Shown here one piece after another: positions 1-9,364 of a stretch of DNA of 64,000 bases. Source of the DNA: Tenacibaculum agarivorans (GTDB taxonomy: Bacteria; Bacteroidota; Bacteroidia; Flavobacteriales; Flavobacteriaceae). The notes below the pieces were generated by a model. It was not told where the DNA came from and ran no database searches. It was given only the letters and a program-made list of their open reading frames with translations. Within the stretch, counting starts at the first letter, position 1; each line of letters starts with the position of its first letter. The stretch spans positions 186,001 to 250,000 of the forward strand of contig NZ_MSMP01000001.1 in NCBI RefSeq assembly GCF_001936575.1, read 5' to 3'. The position numbers were made by a program, and so were the translations under genes.

Positions 1-321
1 ATTTTCTCCTGTTAATCCTCCAGATCTAATATGAGCTGTATAGTCACCACCTCCCGCAACTTTAGAAGCTAATACTACTTTATCTCTGTTTCCTGTTTTT
101 TTAAACCAGTTTCCGATAATTTTTTCTGTAGATCCATAAGTTTCTGGAGTGGCAGGTACTGAATACAGTTCAGCAGTATCAAAAAAGTTTACACCTTGAT
201 CTAAGGCATAATCCATTTGTTCAAAACCTTCTGCTTCTGTATTCTGATTTCCCCAAGTCATAGTTCCTAAACAAATTTTAGAAACTTTTACATCAGTATT
301 GGGTAATGTTGTGTATTTCAT
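1..321 (-). CDS. Aldo/keto reductase, Tas-like (3' end cut by window)
   Basis: The 107 visible codons give the N-terminal third of an NADPH-dependent aldo/keto reductase that reduces or oxidises carbonyl substrates in the cytoplasm. The start ATG is at 319-321. The N-terminal strand motif GTMTWG and the catalytic residues D48, Y53 (DTAELY) and K87 (ASKV) of the aldo/keto reductase tetrad are visible; the His and the cofactor-binding C-terminus lie outside the window. The PETYGSTEKIIGNW stretch resembles Escherichia coli Tas rather than short AKR families. The natural substrate cannot be read from the sequence. It is divergent from nothing visible and lies 100 bp downstream of pgk on the same strand. 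Confidence 0.88.
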   Translation of the reverse strand, partial: MKYTTLPNTDVKVSKICLGTMTWGNQNTEAEGFEQMDYALDQGVNFFDTAELYSVPATPETYGSTEKIIGNWFKKTGNRDKVVLASKVAGGGDYTAHIRSGGLTGEN

Positions 322-421
322 GTATTTCAATTGTTTAATATACTAATGTAATAATATATCAATTAACCAACTCAAGATACATTGTTCCATTAATACATTA
401 CTAAATTATAAAATTGATATA

Positions 422-1609
422 TTAATTTAAAATTGCATCAATTCCTGGTAGAACCTTTCCTTCTAAGCTTTCTAACATAGCTCCTCCACCAGTAGATACA
501 TAACTTACTTTATCTGCAAATCCGAATTGTTTAACTGCAGCAACAGAATCTCCTCCGCCTACTAAAGAAAATGCTCCGTTTTTAGTTGCATTATCAATAT
601 AGTTTCCTAAGGCAATTGTTCCTTTAGCAAAGCTCTCCATCTCAAAAACACCTAGAGGACCATTCCATAATATGGTTTTACATTGATTTACTACTTCTTC
701 AAAGTTTGCTAATGATTTTGGTCCTGCGTCTAAACCTTGCCAATTGTCAGGGATTGCCATCACATCAGCGATTTGTGTTTCAGCATTGTTATCAAAAGCA
801 TTTGCTGCTACAACATCTACAGGAATATGTATTTGTACATTTTTAGCCTTTGCTTTTTCTAAAATTTCAAGTGCTAAATCCATTTTATCGTCTTCACAAA
901 TAGAGTCTCCTACTTTACCACCTTGTGCCTTTATAAAAGTAAACGTCATACCTCCTCCAATAATAAGATGATCTACTTTATCTAAAATATTTTCTATGAC
1001 TGTAATTTTAGAAGAAACTTTTGCTCCACCAAGTACAGCTAATACAGGCTTTTCAGAATTGTTTAATACCTTATCTATACTTTCAATTTCTTTAGCTAAT
1101 AAATGTCCAAAACATTTTTTCTCTGGGAAAAATTGTGCAACAACAGCTGTTGAAGCATGCGCTCTGTGTGCAGTTCCAAAAGCATCATTCACATATATAT
1201 CTCCTAACTTAGATAATTGTTCTGCAAAAGCTTTATCTCCCGCTTTTTCTTCTCCGTGAAAACGTAAATTTTCTAATAATAAGATTTCTCCGTTCTTTAG
1301 GTTTGCTACAGCTTCTTCAACAGATGCTCCTACGCAATCGTTTACAAATTTTACTTGCACACCAATTACTTCACTTACTTTATCTACAATATGTTGTAAT
1401 GAAAACTTTTCATCAACTCCTTTTGGACGACCTAGGTGCGACATTAATACACAGCTTCCACCATCTTCTAAAATTTTAATTATGGTAGATTTAGCAGATT
1501 GAATTCTAGTATCATCAGTTACTTTAAACTCATCATTTAATGGCACATTAAAATCTACGCGGATTAACGCTTTTTTATCTTCAAAATTAAAATCGTTGAT
1601 TGTTTTCAT
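422..1609 (-). CDS. pgk: Phosphoglycerate kinase
   Basis: Catalyses 1,3-bisphosphoglycerate + ADP to 3-phosphoglycerate + ATP in glycolysis, and the reverse in gluconeogenesis; cytosolic monomer. The 395 residues match the normal bacterial length. Family motifs are intact: RVDFNVPL (from R17), SHLGRPKG (57-64), the [13 protein letters not shown] phosphate-binding loop, [19 protein letters not shown], and the nucleotide-binding GGGDSVAAV near the C-terminus. It is transcribed alone, with a TAnnTTTG promoter element about 40 nt upstream of the ATG. No oddities. Confidence 0.98.
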   Translation of the reverse strand: MKTINDFNFEDKKALIRVDFNVPLNDEFKVTDDTRIQSAKSTIIKILEDGGSCVLMSHLGRPKGVDEKFSLQHIVDKVSEVIGVQVKFVNDCVGASVEEAVANLKNGEILLLENLRFHGEEKAGDKAFAEQLSKLGDIYVNDAFGTAHRAHASTAVVAQFFPEKKCFGHLLAKEIESIDKVLNNSEKPVLAVLGGAKVSSKITVIENILDKVDHLIIGGGMTFTFIKAQGGKVGDSICEDDKMDLALEILEKAKAKNVQIHIPVDVVAANAFDNNAETQIADVMAIPDNWQGLDAGPKSLANFEEVVNQCKTILWNGPLGVFEMESFAKGTIALGNYIDNATKNGAFSLVGGGDSVAAVKQFGFADKVSYVSTGGGAMLESLEGKVLPGIDAILN

Positions 1610-1649
1610 TATTCTATGTTTTAGAAGTTTGCTCTTTTGTTGATTTCAA

Positions 1650-1657
1650 CAAAAATA
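1650..1657 (-). promoter_or_regulatory. Flavobacterial -7 element for pgk
   Basis: On the minus strand this reads TATTTTTG, a match to the TAnnTTTG -7 element used by the Bacteroidota housekeeping sigma factor. It leaves a leader of about 35 nt before the pgk ATG. A clear TTG -33 element at the usual 17-23 nt spacing is not evident. Confidence 0.45.
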
Positions 1658-1873
1658 ATTATTCTAAATTAGAAAAAACATGATTAAAAAAGCTTATTTC
1701 TCTAAATTTATAACGAAAACGTTTGCCAAAAACTATATAACTTTAATTCTTCACTAAAAAAGACAAAACTTGTTAAGTTTATATTAAAAAGACAGCAATT
1801 TCCTTCATTTTTTGATAACCTTAGAAACAATTACATTAACTAGATTTATCACAAATATTAAACCGAAATTATT

Positions 1874-3073
1874 ATGAAAAAAACCAAAAAAATCTTCTTA
1901 TTATTTGCTATTACTTTAATCACTTTCTTTTCTTGTAATAAAGATAACACAATAGTTCAATCTGATAATAATGATTCAGCATTAACCGCAAGTGACAGGA
2001 GCAACCCTGTAGTACAAAAATTAATAGCACACGGAACAAAATATGAGGATATACTTGAAAGTGAAAATTTCTTTCATGTTAAAGATCTTTTATTTTCAAA
2101 AAATATTGAAGATTATCAATATCAAGATGAAATAAATACTGTTCCTAATAAGTCTATTACAGCTAAACAGTACAGAAGTGAAGGCTTGGTTTCTCTTTTT
2201 AATTTAAGAATTAAAATTTACCTACACCCTTCATTAAGAAACTTCTACTTAGGTTCTTTGCAAAATGCAATTAGAAGGTATAATAATATTACTGATTGTG
2301 GATTATTTCTAGAATATGTAGAATCTAGATCTTCTGCATCAATAGAAGTTGACCCTAAAGATTTAGGAGGAAGGGATGATGAACAATTAATAATAAGAGC
2401 TAATGCTCAACTACCAACTGGTGGTAGACCAGGTAGGCAAATGTTTATTAATATAAATTCTGATATTACAGAAACTGTTGATGTAACAAGAACAAAAGTT
2501 GAATTGTTCTTACATGAAATAGGGCATTCTATTGGTCTAAAACATACTAACTGGAGAAGTAATGGTGAGGGGAGTTATGGATTTGTTCCAGATTTATTAG
2601 GTATTTCACCTGATGAACCAATTCACATACCTGATACGCCTTCTGATGAAAGTGATACTAAATCTATTATGTGGTCTAGTATTGATACTGGTTTCTATGG
2701 TTTTACTAATTTTGATTTAGTAGCTCTTAGGTATTTATATCCGCATGCTTATAAGTTTAGACAGATTACCGATTTCTATTATACTGAACCTGATGGCGAG
2801 TATGAATTAAGTGAAGATGTATACGCAGATGTTTATACAGATGCCTCTTATTCTTCTCGTTTAACATTAACAAGCAGTACTATCATTAATTATTTCTTGG
2901 TTACTGAAAATTCAAATGCTTCTAATTCTGCATACAGTAGACCTATTTCACAAACTCTTGCTCCTGGTAGAAATACGTATTTCTTAAGGAATGTGTATAG
3001 CCAATGTTCACCATACCAAGGTGAAGTTTGTACAAGTGAATATTTAAATTGTTGTCCTGTTTTAAGGAACTAA
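1874..3073 (+). CDS. Secreted HEIGH-type zinc metalloprotease lipoprotein (M57-like)
   Basis: Predicted surface or periplasmic lipoprotein: a lysine-rich N-terminus and hydrophobic core end in the lipobox TFFSC with the acylated Cys at residue 21. The zinc motif HEIGHSIGLKH gives ligands H214, H218 and H224 with catalytic E215, the extended HExxHxxGxxH metzincin pattern, and SIMW about 50 residues later can form the Met-turn. The HEIGH form and overall plan resemble the M57 'dual-action HEIGH' peptidases. The C-terminal ~100 residues after the catalytic domain form a separate, probably beta-rich tail ending in a Cys-rich segment (four Cys in the last 25 residues). Single gene with a strong terminator 18 bp downstream. 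Substrate unknown. Confidence 0.85.
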   Translation: MKKTKKIFLLFAITLITFFSCNKDNTIVQSDNNDSALTASDRSNPVVQKLIAHGTKYEDILESENFFHVKDLLFSKNIEDYQYQDEINTVPNKSITAKQYRSEGLVSLFNLRIKIYLHPSLRNFYLGSLQNAIRRYNNITDCGLFLEYVESRSSASIEVDPKDLGGRDDEQLIIRANAQLPTGGRPGRQMFININSDITETVDVTRTKVELFLHEIGHSIGLKHTNWRSNGEGSYGFVPDLLGISPDEPIHIPDTPSDESDTKSIMWSSIDTGFYGFTNFDLVALRYLYPHAYKFRQITDFYYTEPDGEYELSEDVYADVYTDASYSSRLTLTSSTIINYFLVTENSNASNSAYSRPISQTLAPGRNTYFLRNVYSQCSPYQGEVCTSEYLNCCPVLRN

Positions 3074-3090
3074 TAGTAATATAGACTTAC

Positions 3091-3136
3091 AATACTAAAA
3101 AAAACCTCTGTTTTACCAGAGGTTTTTTTTAGTATT
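3091..3136 (+). terminator. Rho-independent terminator after the HEIGH protease
   Basis: A long stem (AATACTAAAAAAAACCTCTG pairing with its complement) around the loop TTTTAC is followed by a U-rich tract. The A-rich left arm also makes it usable from the minus strand, but no minus-strand gene ends here. Confidence 0.85.
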
Positions 3137-3229
3137 CATTATAATAGAAAAATATATTAACTGGTTAATTTAATTCTCATTTTTCTTACTTTTATTACAA
3201 AAAATTTAGCCAAATCAATTAACTCTCCA

Positions 3230-3775
3230 ATGATTATTTTTACTAAAACTTCTACCCAGTTAGAATTAGAACAAATATTACAGTTACAGCAACGTAACTT
3301 ACCCAAACAACTTTCTGAAGAAGAAAAGAAAACTCAAGGTTTTGTTACTGTAGAACATGATCTGGACATACTTTCTAAAATGCATGATTTTCATCCTCAT
3401 ATTATTGCAAAAGATAAGAATAAAGTGGTGGCTTATGCATTATCTATGTCTACTACATTTAAACGTGAAATTCCTGTGTTAATTCCTATGTTTAATGAAT
3501 TGGATAAACTCCAAATAGATCCTAATTTTATAGTAATGGGACAGGTTTGTGTTGATAAAGCTTACCGAGGTAAAGGGATTTTTAGAGGGTTATATACTAC
3601 AATGGCGACTACTTTTTCTAATAAATTTAAAAGTATTATTACAGAAATTGATAGTACAAACACTAGATCTTTACAAGCTCATGAAGCTGTTGGTTTTAAA
3701 GAAATTTGTGAATATAAATCGGGAAAACAAGTTTGGAAAATAGTATCCTTAAAAATTAAAAAGGCAACTCACTAG
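3230..3775 (+). CDS. GNAT family N-acetyltransferase
   Basis: Cytosolic 181-residue acetyl-CoA dependent acyltransferase of the GNAT fold. The acetyl-CoA pyrophosphate-binding motif A is visible as VCVDKAYRGKGIFRGLY (Q/RxxGxG/A type, about residues 109-125), followed by the EIDSTNTRSLQAHEAVGF segment typical of motif B in GNATs that modify small molecules or N-termini. The substrate cannot be inferred. Its last 20 bp overlap, tail to tail, the end of the AddB-like gene on the other strand, and no terminator separates the two. Confidence 0.85.
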   Translation: MIIFTKTSTQLELEQILQLQQRNLPKQLSEEEKKTQGFVTVEHDLDILSKMHDFHPHIIAKDKNKVVAYALSMSTTFKREIPVLIPMFNELDKLQIDPNFIVMGQVCVDKAYRGKGIFRGLYTTMATTFSNKFKSIITEIDSTNTRSLQAHEAVGFKEICEYKSGKQVWKIVSLKIKKATH

Positions 3776-6503
3776 GTTCTATAAAAGCAATTTCAGGGTT
3801 ATAAATTTCTAACAACAACTCCTTTATTTGGGCTATAAAATCTGTTATTCGTTCTGGTGTTACTAGATGATCTTTTCCTCTATATTTTTCTGAAAAATTC
3901 AATTTCATAAATCCAGATTTCAATCTTTTAAATGAAATGATTCCTGCCTCTAATGGAGTGCTTACAACTTCACTTTCACTGAACATATATGCATATAATA
4001 ATACCTGTATTGCTTTGCTATATTTAAAGTCCATGATATGGTCTGCTCCTCCAATTTTTAAATCCGTTTCATTAACCAATCCTGTCTTATAATCAATGAT
4101 TCTAGTAACTCCATTCAATTGATCTACCCTATCCACTTGTCCATGAATTTTAATAGGAAAGTCTATTCCTTCAACAGTTACAAAAGCTTCGTAGTTTTTT
4201 TCTAGTTCTAAAATTTTTAACTCATTATTTTCATCAGCAAGTAATTCTATTTCTTGATTTAAAAAATTAGTCACAAACCGAACTGCAACTTCAAAAATAA
4301 GTCGATTTTTACCCGTAGAAACATCTCCATTTTTAAAATACTCAGAAAAATATTTATGTGATAATTGGTTTACTTTTCCTTTCATTTCTTCAACATCAGA
4401 TTTCGATAAATAATTGCCCCTCATCGGCTCGTAAAGTTCTCGTAATGTTTCATGCACTACAGTTCCTAACGTATTAAACGCTACTTCTTCTTCTAAATCG
4501 TCAAACTCACGAATTTTCAACACCTTTTGTTGATAGAAAGCTATAGGATTGTATAAATAATTGGTTAACGCTGATGGAGAAATTCCTTTTCCTGCTAATT
4601 CTTTCAATGTTTCTGCAATAGCGTCATTCTTTTTTATCTCCTTTTTTTCCGTAGTGTTTGCTGAAATCTTGGGACTTACTATGGTGTGCTGAATGTTTTC
4701 TTTAAGCAATTCTAATTGTGTAATAAATCTACTTTTTTCTCCTCCTCCAAAAGTATCGCTTTCTGTATTATAAAGTAAAAACACATTTTCTGCTCTTTGT
4801 ATTAACCTGAAAAAATGATAAGAAAAAATAGCATCTTTTTCTCGATATGTAGGGAGTCCGTAAGCTACTTTAGCATCAAAAGGAATGAATGAAATTTGCT
4901 TATTATTTGCTGGAAAAACACCTTCGTTAACTGAAGTTACAATGATATTTTTAAAATCTAACAAACGGGTCTCTAACATTCCCATTAATTGTAACCCTTG
5001 TAACGGTTCTCCTTGAAAAGATAGGTTTTCAGAATTGATTAATTGTTTAAAAAACTGATACAGTGTTTTTATATCTGAAAAATACCCGAACTCTATTTGT
5101 AAATTTTGTAACTGATTAAAGACAGTGTAATACCTGAATAAAAATTCTTTTTCTAGGCCCTCTACATCATTTTTAACAGCTTCAATTAAATTCAAAATTC
5201 TTACTAAAAAATCATCTATAGTCTTAAACTCTGTTACTAAAGATAATAGTAAATCTTTTTTGTTTTCGGAAATTTCTTGTAGAAAAGAGGCTATATAGGA
5301 TTTGTCTACAAATGTTCTATTTTCTTTAAAAATAGTAGTTACAATTTCATCAGAAATTGAATTATTATCCTTTAATAGTAATCGGTATAATAAAGGTGCT
5401 TTAATCAGCTTTATTACTTCTTTGTAATAAAATACTTTTGCCTCTTTTTTTTGTAATTTTTCTTGACTAATAAAAAGTTGAAAAATGGATAAAAACAAAC
5501 TCGTAGAAGGAATATCTTTTAAAGGATACCCCATAGTAATGTTTATTGATGAAACATTTTCTGGTAACGAATTTAATGTGATAGGCAATAACGATTCGTC
5601 CGCTAATACTAAAGCTGTATTGTTATAATTTGGAAATTGAGTTAGTAATTCTCCTGCATATTTTTGTTGCGAAACATTTTTAGCGGCTCCAATAACTCTG
5701 ATGTTTTTGGGTTGAGAAAACCAATTTCCAATGGTTTTTATTTCATTATTTTTATAATAATTCCAACTGGTTTTGTATTTTCTAATAAAATTCCCTGCTT
5801 GATGATTTGAGTATAAAAATGCTTCATCTATGTCCCAATACACCTCCGTATTCCCTTCGGAGAGCATTGTTTTTAAGATATATTCTTCAGCTTTATTCAG
5901 CGCATTAAAACCAATAAAAAAGAATTTTCTGTCTTTTGTGTTTTTTAAAAAATCTTCTAGCCTTTTTGTTGCTTCTCTATATAAACAACCTTGGTATCCA
6001 ATTTTATTATCTAGTAAAAACTTATAAAAAGCCGTATAGTATTCATTCAATCTTTCTGTAAACGCAAAATGATCTTTCATCAATTCTGTTTCTTGAAATG
6101 TCCCCTTAACAGACCATTTTTTTAACCGTTGTACATCTCTTATGTATATAAAGACTTCTTCTGCATTGACCAAGTGCTGATCTATTTCATTAAAATCTTG
6201 TAATACTGTTAATGCCCAAGAAGAAAAAACATCAAAAGTATCAGGATTAGATTCTTGACTTTTGTATGTCTTATAAAAATAAAATAATAGCTGTATACTA
6301 TCTATTTTTCTAATTGAGGATACTTGTTCAGTAAATCCTTCAATAGTTAAAATTTCAGGTAAAAACCCTACAACACCTTCATTTTTTAGTGCTTGTTTTA
6401 CAAATACTCCTGCACGATTAGAAGGTAAAACAAAGGTTACATTATTAAATGTAGTATTTGTTTTTAAAATATCTTGAATGGTTTCCTGAATAAACGTTTG
6501 CAT
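3756..6503 (-). CDS. AddB-like PD-(D/E)XK nuclease/inactive helicase
   Basis: Large (915-residue) DNA repair protein resembling the AddB/RexB subunit of Bacteroidota. The N-terminus has LPSNRAGVFVK, a degenerate helicase-like motif. The C-terminus carries a RecB-type nuclease: LGTVVHETLRELYEP, then GQVDRVDQ and IIDYKTG, the D and DYK pieces of the PD-(D/E)XK active site. I moved the start from a TTG at 6518 to the ATG at 6503 (MQTFIQETIQ); a TACTTTCG sequence at 6508-6515 sits 4 nt upstream. The usual partner AddA is not in this window. Function as half of an AddAB nuclease is inference from family. Confidence 0.8.
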   Translation of the reverse strand: MQTFIQETIQDILKTNTTFNNVTFVLPSNRAGVFVKQALKNEGVVGFLPEILTIEGFTEQVSSIRKIDSIQLLFYFYKTYKSQESNPDTFDVFSSWALTVLQDFNEIDQHLVNAEEVFIYIRDVQRLKKWSVKGTFQETELMKDHFAFTERLNEYYTAFYKFLLDNKIGYQGCLYREATKRLEDFLKNTKDRKFFFIGFNALNKAEEYILKTMLSEGNTEVYWDIDEAFLYSNHQAGNFIRKYKTSWNYYKNNEIKTIGNWFSQPKNIRVIGAAKNVSQQKYAGELLTQFPNYNNTALVLADESLLPITLNSLPENVSSINITMGYPLKDIPSTSLFLSIFQLFISQEKLQKKEAKVFYYKEVIKLIKAPLLYRLLLKDNNSISDEIVTTIFKENRTFVDKSYIASFLQEISENKKDLLLSLVTEFKTIDDFLVRILNLIEAVKNDVEGLEKEFLFRYYTVFNQLQNLQIEFGYFSDIKTLYQFFKQLINSENLSFQGEPLQGLQLMGMLETRLLDFKNIIVTSVNEGVFPANNKQISFIPFDAKVAYGLPTYREKDAIFSYHFFRLIQRAENVFLLYNTESDTFGGGEKSRFITQLELLKENIQHTIVSPKISANTTEKKEIKKNDAIAETLKELAGKGISPSALTNYLYNPIAFYQQKVLKIREFDDLEEEVAFNTLGTVVHETLRELYEPMRGNYLSKSDVEEMKGKVNQLSHKYFSEYFKNGDVSTGKNRLIFEVAVRFVTNFLNQEIELLADENNELKILELEKNYEAFVTVEGIDFPIKIHGQVDRVDQLNGVTRIIDYKTGLVNETDLKIGGADHIMDFKYSKAIQVLLYAYMFSESEVVSTPLEAGIISFKRLKSGFMKLNFSEKYRGKDHLVTPERITDFIAQIKELLLEIYNPEIAFIEPSELPF

Positions 6504-6527
6504 AACTCGAAAGTACAATAATTATGT

Positions 6528-6535
6528 TATTTTTG
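6528..6535 (+). promoter_or_regulatory. -7 element for the DUF2199-to-DUF1905 gene run
   Basis: Reads TATTTTTG (TAnnTTTG), 22 nt before the ATG at 6558. It is the only plausible promoter seen for the plus-strand run 6558-9220. Confidence 0.5.
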
Positions 6536-6557
6536 ATAGACATCTTACCAAGAAGAT

Positions 6558-7088
6558 ATGTTCTGGAAAAAAAAGAAAAATAAAGAATTTAGATGTTCTG
6601 TATGTGGTGAAATACATAACGAATGGCCTGCTTTAGCTTATGCTTCTCCATCAAGTTATTTTCAGTTAACTGAAGAAGAAAAAAACAATATTGCTAAAAT
6701 AAATGATGATTTCTGTATTATTAATTATGAAGATCAAACAGATCGATTTATTAGGGTGGTATTGAAGCAAAAAATTGTAGATTATGATGATATATTAGAA
6801 TATGGATTATGGGTTTCTCTAAGTGAGAAAAGTTTTAAAGATTATAAAACTAATTTCAAAAACACGAACCATGAAAATCAATATTTTGGCTGGTTATCTA
6901 ATTATTTACCTGATTATACATTTACGAAGAATATTCCTACAACTGTTGTAACTAAAACTGGTAATGAAAGGCCTGAAATTTTTCCTCACAAAGATTTTGA
7001 TGATCCCTTTATTAAAGATTATTATAATGGCATTACAAAGAAAGAAGCTGAAAAAAGAATACATGAAATGCTAAAAAACGATTACTAA
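6558..7088 (+). CDS. DUF2199 domain protein
   Basis: A 176-residue cytosolic protein with the DUF2199 signature: an N-terminal CSVCGEIHNEWP cysteine pair (C13 and C16, possible metal site) followed by conserved Trp/Pro-rich blocks (GLWVSLS, YFGWLSNYLPDY). The function of the family is unknown. The first residues are highly basic (FWKKKKNK) but there is no signal peptide. First gene of a plus-strand run, 5 bp before the nitrilase gene. Domain assignment is by recognition of the motif layout. Confidence 0.75.
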   Translation: MFWKKKKNKEFRCSVCGEIHNEWPALAYASPSSYFQLTEEEKNNIAKINDDFCIINYEDQTDRFIRVVLKQKIVDYDDILEYGLWVSLSEKSFKDYKTNFKNTNHENQYFGWLSNYLPDYTFTKNIPTTVVTKTGNERPEIFPHKDFDDPFIKDYYNGITKKEAEKRIHEMLKNDY

Positions 7089-7093
7089 ACCAT

Positions 7094-7882
7094 ATGGACA
7101 CAATGCATGTTTCACTACTTCAATCTAACTTAGTTTGGGAAAATCCAAAAGCTAATTTGGAACACTTTACCTCTAAAATAAATGTAATTGATAATACTGT
7201 TGATCTTATAGTACTTCCTGAAATGTTCACTACTGGATTCTCCATGAATGCAAAATCTTTAGCAGAAGATATGGTTGGTGAAACTATACAATGGATGCTA
7301 CACATGGCTGCTCAAAAAGACGCTGCTATAGTAGGGAGCATTATTATTGAAGAAAATAACACCTTTTATAATCGATTACTTTTTGTATTGCCCAATAGTG
7401 AAATTAGTTATTATGATAAACGACACACGTTCACATTAGCTAAAGAACATGAAACTTATACTTCTGGTGCTGAAAAAATAATTGTGGAGTATAAAGGTTG
7501 GAAAATTTGTCCTTTAATTTGTTATGATTTACGTTTTCCTGTTTGGGCAAGAAATACAGAAGATTATGATCTGTTGCTTTATATAGCAAGTTGGCCTAAA
7601 AAAAGGATTAACGCATGGGATGCTTTATTAAAGGCTAGAGCCATAGAAAACATGAGTTATACTATTGGTGTAAATAGAGTGGGTATGGATGGTAACGATT
7701 ATGAATATGTAGGACATTCTGCTGTCTATGACAGTCTTGGGAATTGTTTATCTACAGAACACAATGAACAAGAAGAAACTATCTCAGTGGTATTACATAA
7801 AGATAATCAAAACACTATTCGAAAAAAATTAGGATTTCTTAATGATCGAGATGAATTTAGAATAATGAATATGAATTCATAA
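7094..7882 (+). CDS. Nitrilase-superfamily amidase, YafV/omega-amidase type
   Basis: Carbon-nitrogen hydrolase of 262 residues, probably hydrolysing omega-amides such as 2-oxoglutaramate (YafV/Nit2-like, inferred). The Glu-Lys-Cys catalytic triad is visible: LPEMFTTGFSM (Glu), YDKRHTF (Lys) and CPLICYDLRFPVWARN (Cys). The family-typical CYDLRFP and GVNRVGMDGN motifs are intact. A second ATG at 7103 (MHVSLLQ) is an equally plausible start and matches family N-termini better. Lies 5 bp after the DUF2199 gene and 6 bp before the next gene, so probably co-transcribed. Confidence 0.88.
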   Translation: MDTMHVSLLQSNLVWENPKANLEHFTSKINVIDNTVDLIVLPEMFTTGFSMNAKSLAEDMVGETIQWMLHMAAQKDAAIVGSIIIEENNTFYNRLLFVLPNSEISYYDKRHTFTLAKEHETYTSGAEKIIVEYKGWKICPLICYDLRFPVWARNTEDYDLLLYIASWPKKRINAWDALLKARAIENMSYTIGVNRVGMDGNDYEYVGHSAVYDSLGNCLSTEHNEQEETISVVLHKDNQNTIRKKLGFLNDRDEFRIMNMNS

Positions 7883-7888
7883 TATAAA

Positions 7889-8281
7889 ATGCAGGATATA
7901 TTCAAACTAACCCGTATTCAATTTATTATTATAGTCTTATTTGTTCTTTTCAAGCTTTTACGACCAATTGTTTTACAACATACCTCAATTGAATTTTTAA
8001 AGATTTTAGTATTATCCTTACCTAACTTTTTTGAAGGTATTTTAGGTGTTTTACTATTGACAGGTATAGGATTATTGGTAACGAAAAGATCTAATATCAA
8101 TAAAAAATTGATGTATTTGACGGCCTTAGTTATAGCTTCTGTCTATACAATTACTCAAGAATTTAAAATTCATAACTTAGGAGGGAATAATGTTTTTGAT
8201 CTAAATGATGTGTTATTTTCAATAGTAGGTTTATTACTAGGATATTTTATTGTTACTAAATTAAAACCTGAAATTAATTAA
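7889..8281 (+). CDS. Small four-helix membrane protein, unknown function
   Basis: 130 residues with about four hydrophobic helices (roughly 9-27, 42-65, 75-90, 107-125) and short polar loops, so a probable inner-membrane protein. I recognise no family motif. The ORF ends in TAA sharing its last A with the ATG of the next gene (TAATG), so translation is probably coupled to the PagL-like barrel protein. The start ATG lies 6 bp after the amidase stop. Confidence 0.65.
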   Translation: MQDIFKLTRIQFIIIVLFVLFKLLRPIVLQHTSIEFLKILVLSLPNFFEGILGVLLLTGIGLLVTKRSNINKKLMYLTALVIASVYTITQEFKIHNLGGNNVFDLNDVLFSIVGLLLGYFIVTKLKPEIN

Positions 8282-8907
8282 TGAAAAGGTATCTCTTTTA
8301 CTTTTGTTTATGTTTTTTAAATTATAATAGTTTATACGCTCAAGAAGCCAAAAATAGATACTCTTTAGGTTTAAACTATGGACAAGCTTCTCAAAATCTT
8401 TTTCCTCTTAATGATTCTGACTATTTGTACAATAATCAATTTCTAAAACTACAAGTCAATTACAAACTCACCCAAAAACAGAATTTCAATTTTGAACTTT
8501 TATTGGAACCTAGTGTCTATTTTGTGAATTATCAATTATTGAATGAACAATTTATTCGCTCTGAAACAGATAATTATTTAGCTCTTAGGCGACTTTATAC
8601 TCAAAGGAGAAAATTTTTAGAATATGCACTCAATATTGGAATTCTTCTACGCTACAACATTACAAATAATTTTAGCTCATATCTATTAGCTAGTGTAGGC
8701 CCGATGGTTTCAGGTGCAGATACAGAGCGATTAAAAAAAGGATTTGCTTTTTCAGATGTTGTAGGTTTAGGTTTTGCTTTACAGCAAAATCGAATAACAT
8801 TTGATTTTAGAATTACCCTCAGACATAATTCTAATTTAGATTTTGCTTTCCCAAATAGTGGACATAATAGTTCTGGAATAGAGTCAGGTATTTCTTTTCA
8901 ATTATAA
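8281..8907 (+). CDS. PagL-like outer-membrane lipid A deacylase family protein
   Basis: Signal peptide (residues 1-20, ending SLYAQ) followed by a predicted 8-strand beta-barrel that ends in a C-terminal aromatic-Gln-Leu (SFQL). Near the C-terminus RHNSNLDFAFPNSG matches the PagL/acyloxyacyl hydrolase signature H-x-S-N...P-N-x-G, giving catalytic candidates H182 and S184; the position of the PagL glutamate is N195 here, with E201 nearby. PagL removes the 3-O acyl chain from lipid A in the outer membrane; whether this protein does so is inference. Translationally coupled to the upstream small membrane protein. Confidence 0.62.
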   Translation: MKRYLFYFCLCFLNYNSLYAQEAKNRYSLGLNYGQASQNLFPLNDSDYLYNNQFLKLQVNYKLTQKQNFNFELLLEPSVYFVNYQLLNEQFIRSETDNYLALRRLYTQRRKFLEYALNIGILLRYNITNNFSSYLLASVGPMVSGADTERLKKGFAFSDVVGLGFALQQNRITFDFRITLRHNSNLDFAFPNSGHNSSGIESGISFQL

Positions 8908-8920
8908 AATAAAAGGGTCT

Positions 8921-9220
8921 ATGAATGGAAAAATTACATATGAATTCTCTAGTATATTATGGAAACACAGCTCATCTGGTGGGTGGCACTTTGTTTCTCT
9001 TCCTAAAGATATATCAAAAGAAATAAGAACTCATCATCAATGGTTAGAAGAAGGATGGGGAAGAATGAAAACAACTGCTAAGATTAATGGTTTCGCTTGG
9101 GAAACTTCTATTTGGTTCGATACAAAGTTAGACACATATCTACTACCTGTTAAAGCAGAAATACGAAAAAAAGCAAAACTAGCTATTGGTCAAGATATTA
9201 AAATCAGCATCACTATTTAA
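8921..9220 (+). CDS. DUF1905 domain protein
   Basis: 99 residues, single small domain of the DUF1905 type: opening YEFSSILWKHSSSGGWHFVSLP, then GWGRMKTTAKINGFAWETSIW and a LPVKAEIRKKAKLAIGQDI ending. The fold is a small beta-barrel of unknown role; in other species it is often joined to a YdeI-like domain, which is absent here. It follows the barrel gene by 13 bp and is probably the last gene of the run, with a hairpin 10 bp downstream. Confidence 0.8.
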   Translation: MNGKITYEFSSILWKHSSSGGWHFVSLPKDISKEIRTHHQWLEEGWGRMKTTAKINGFAWETSIWFDTKLDTYLLPVKAEIRKKAKLAIGQDIKISITI

Positions 9221-9230
9221 TAATTCTTAA

Positions 9231-9255
9231 AATCACCCAAAACGGGTGATTCTTT
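9231..9255 (+). terminator. Probable terminator after DUF1905 gene
   Basis: Perfect 8-bp stem AATCACCC / GGGTGATT with loop AAAAC, followed by TCTTTTC. Short and only moderately U-rich, so a modest terminator. Confidence 0.65.
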
Positions 9256-9364
9256 TCACTTATGCTGTATGTAAATTTGAGTTTATCAAAAAAACCAAAT
9301 TATATATAATTCTAACTTTAAATATGTTGAATTATAGATGGTAAATTAATTAAAAGTGGGGAGT

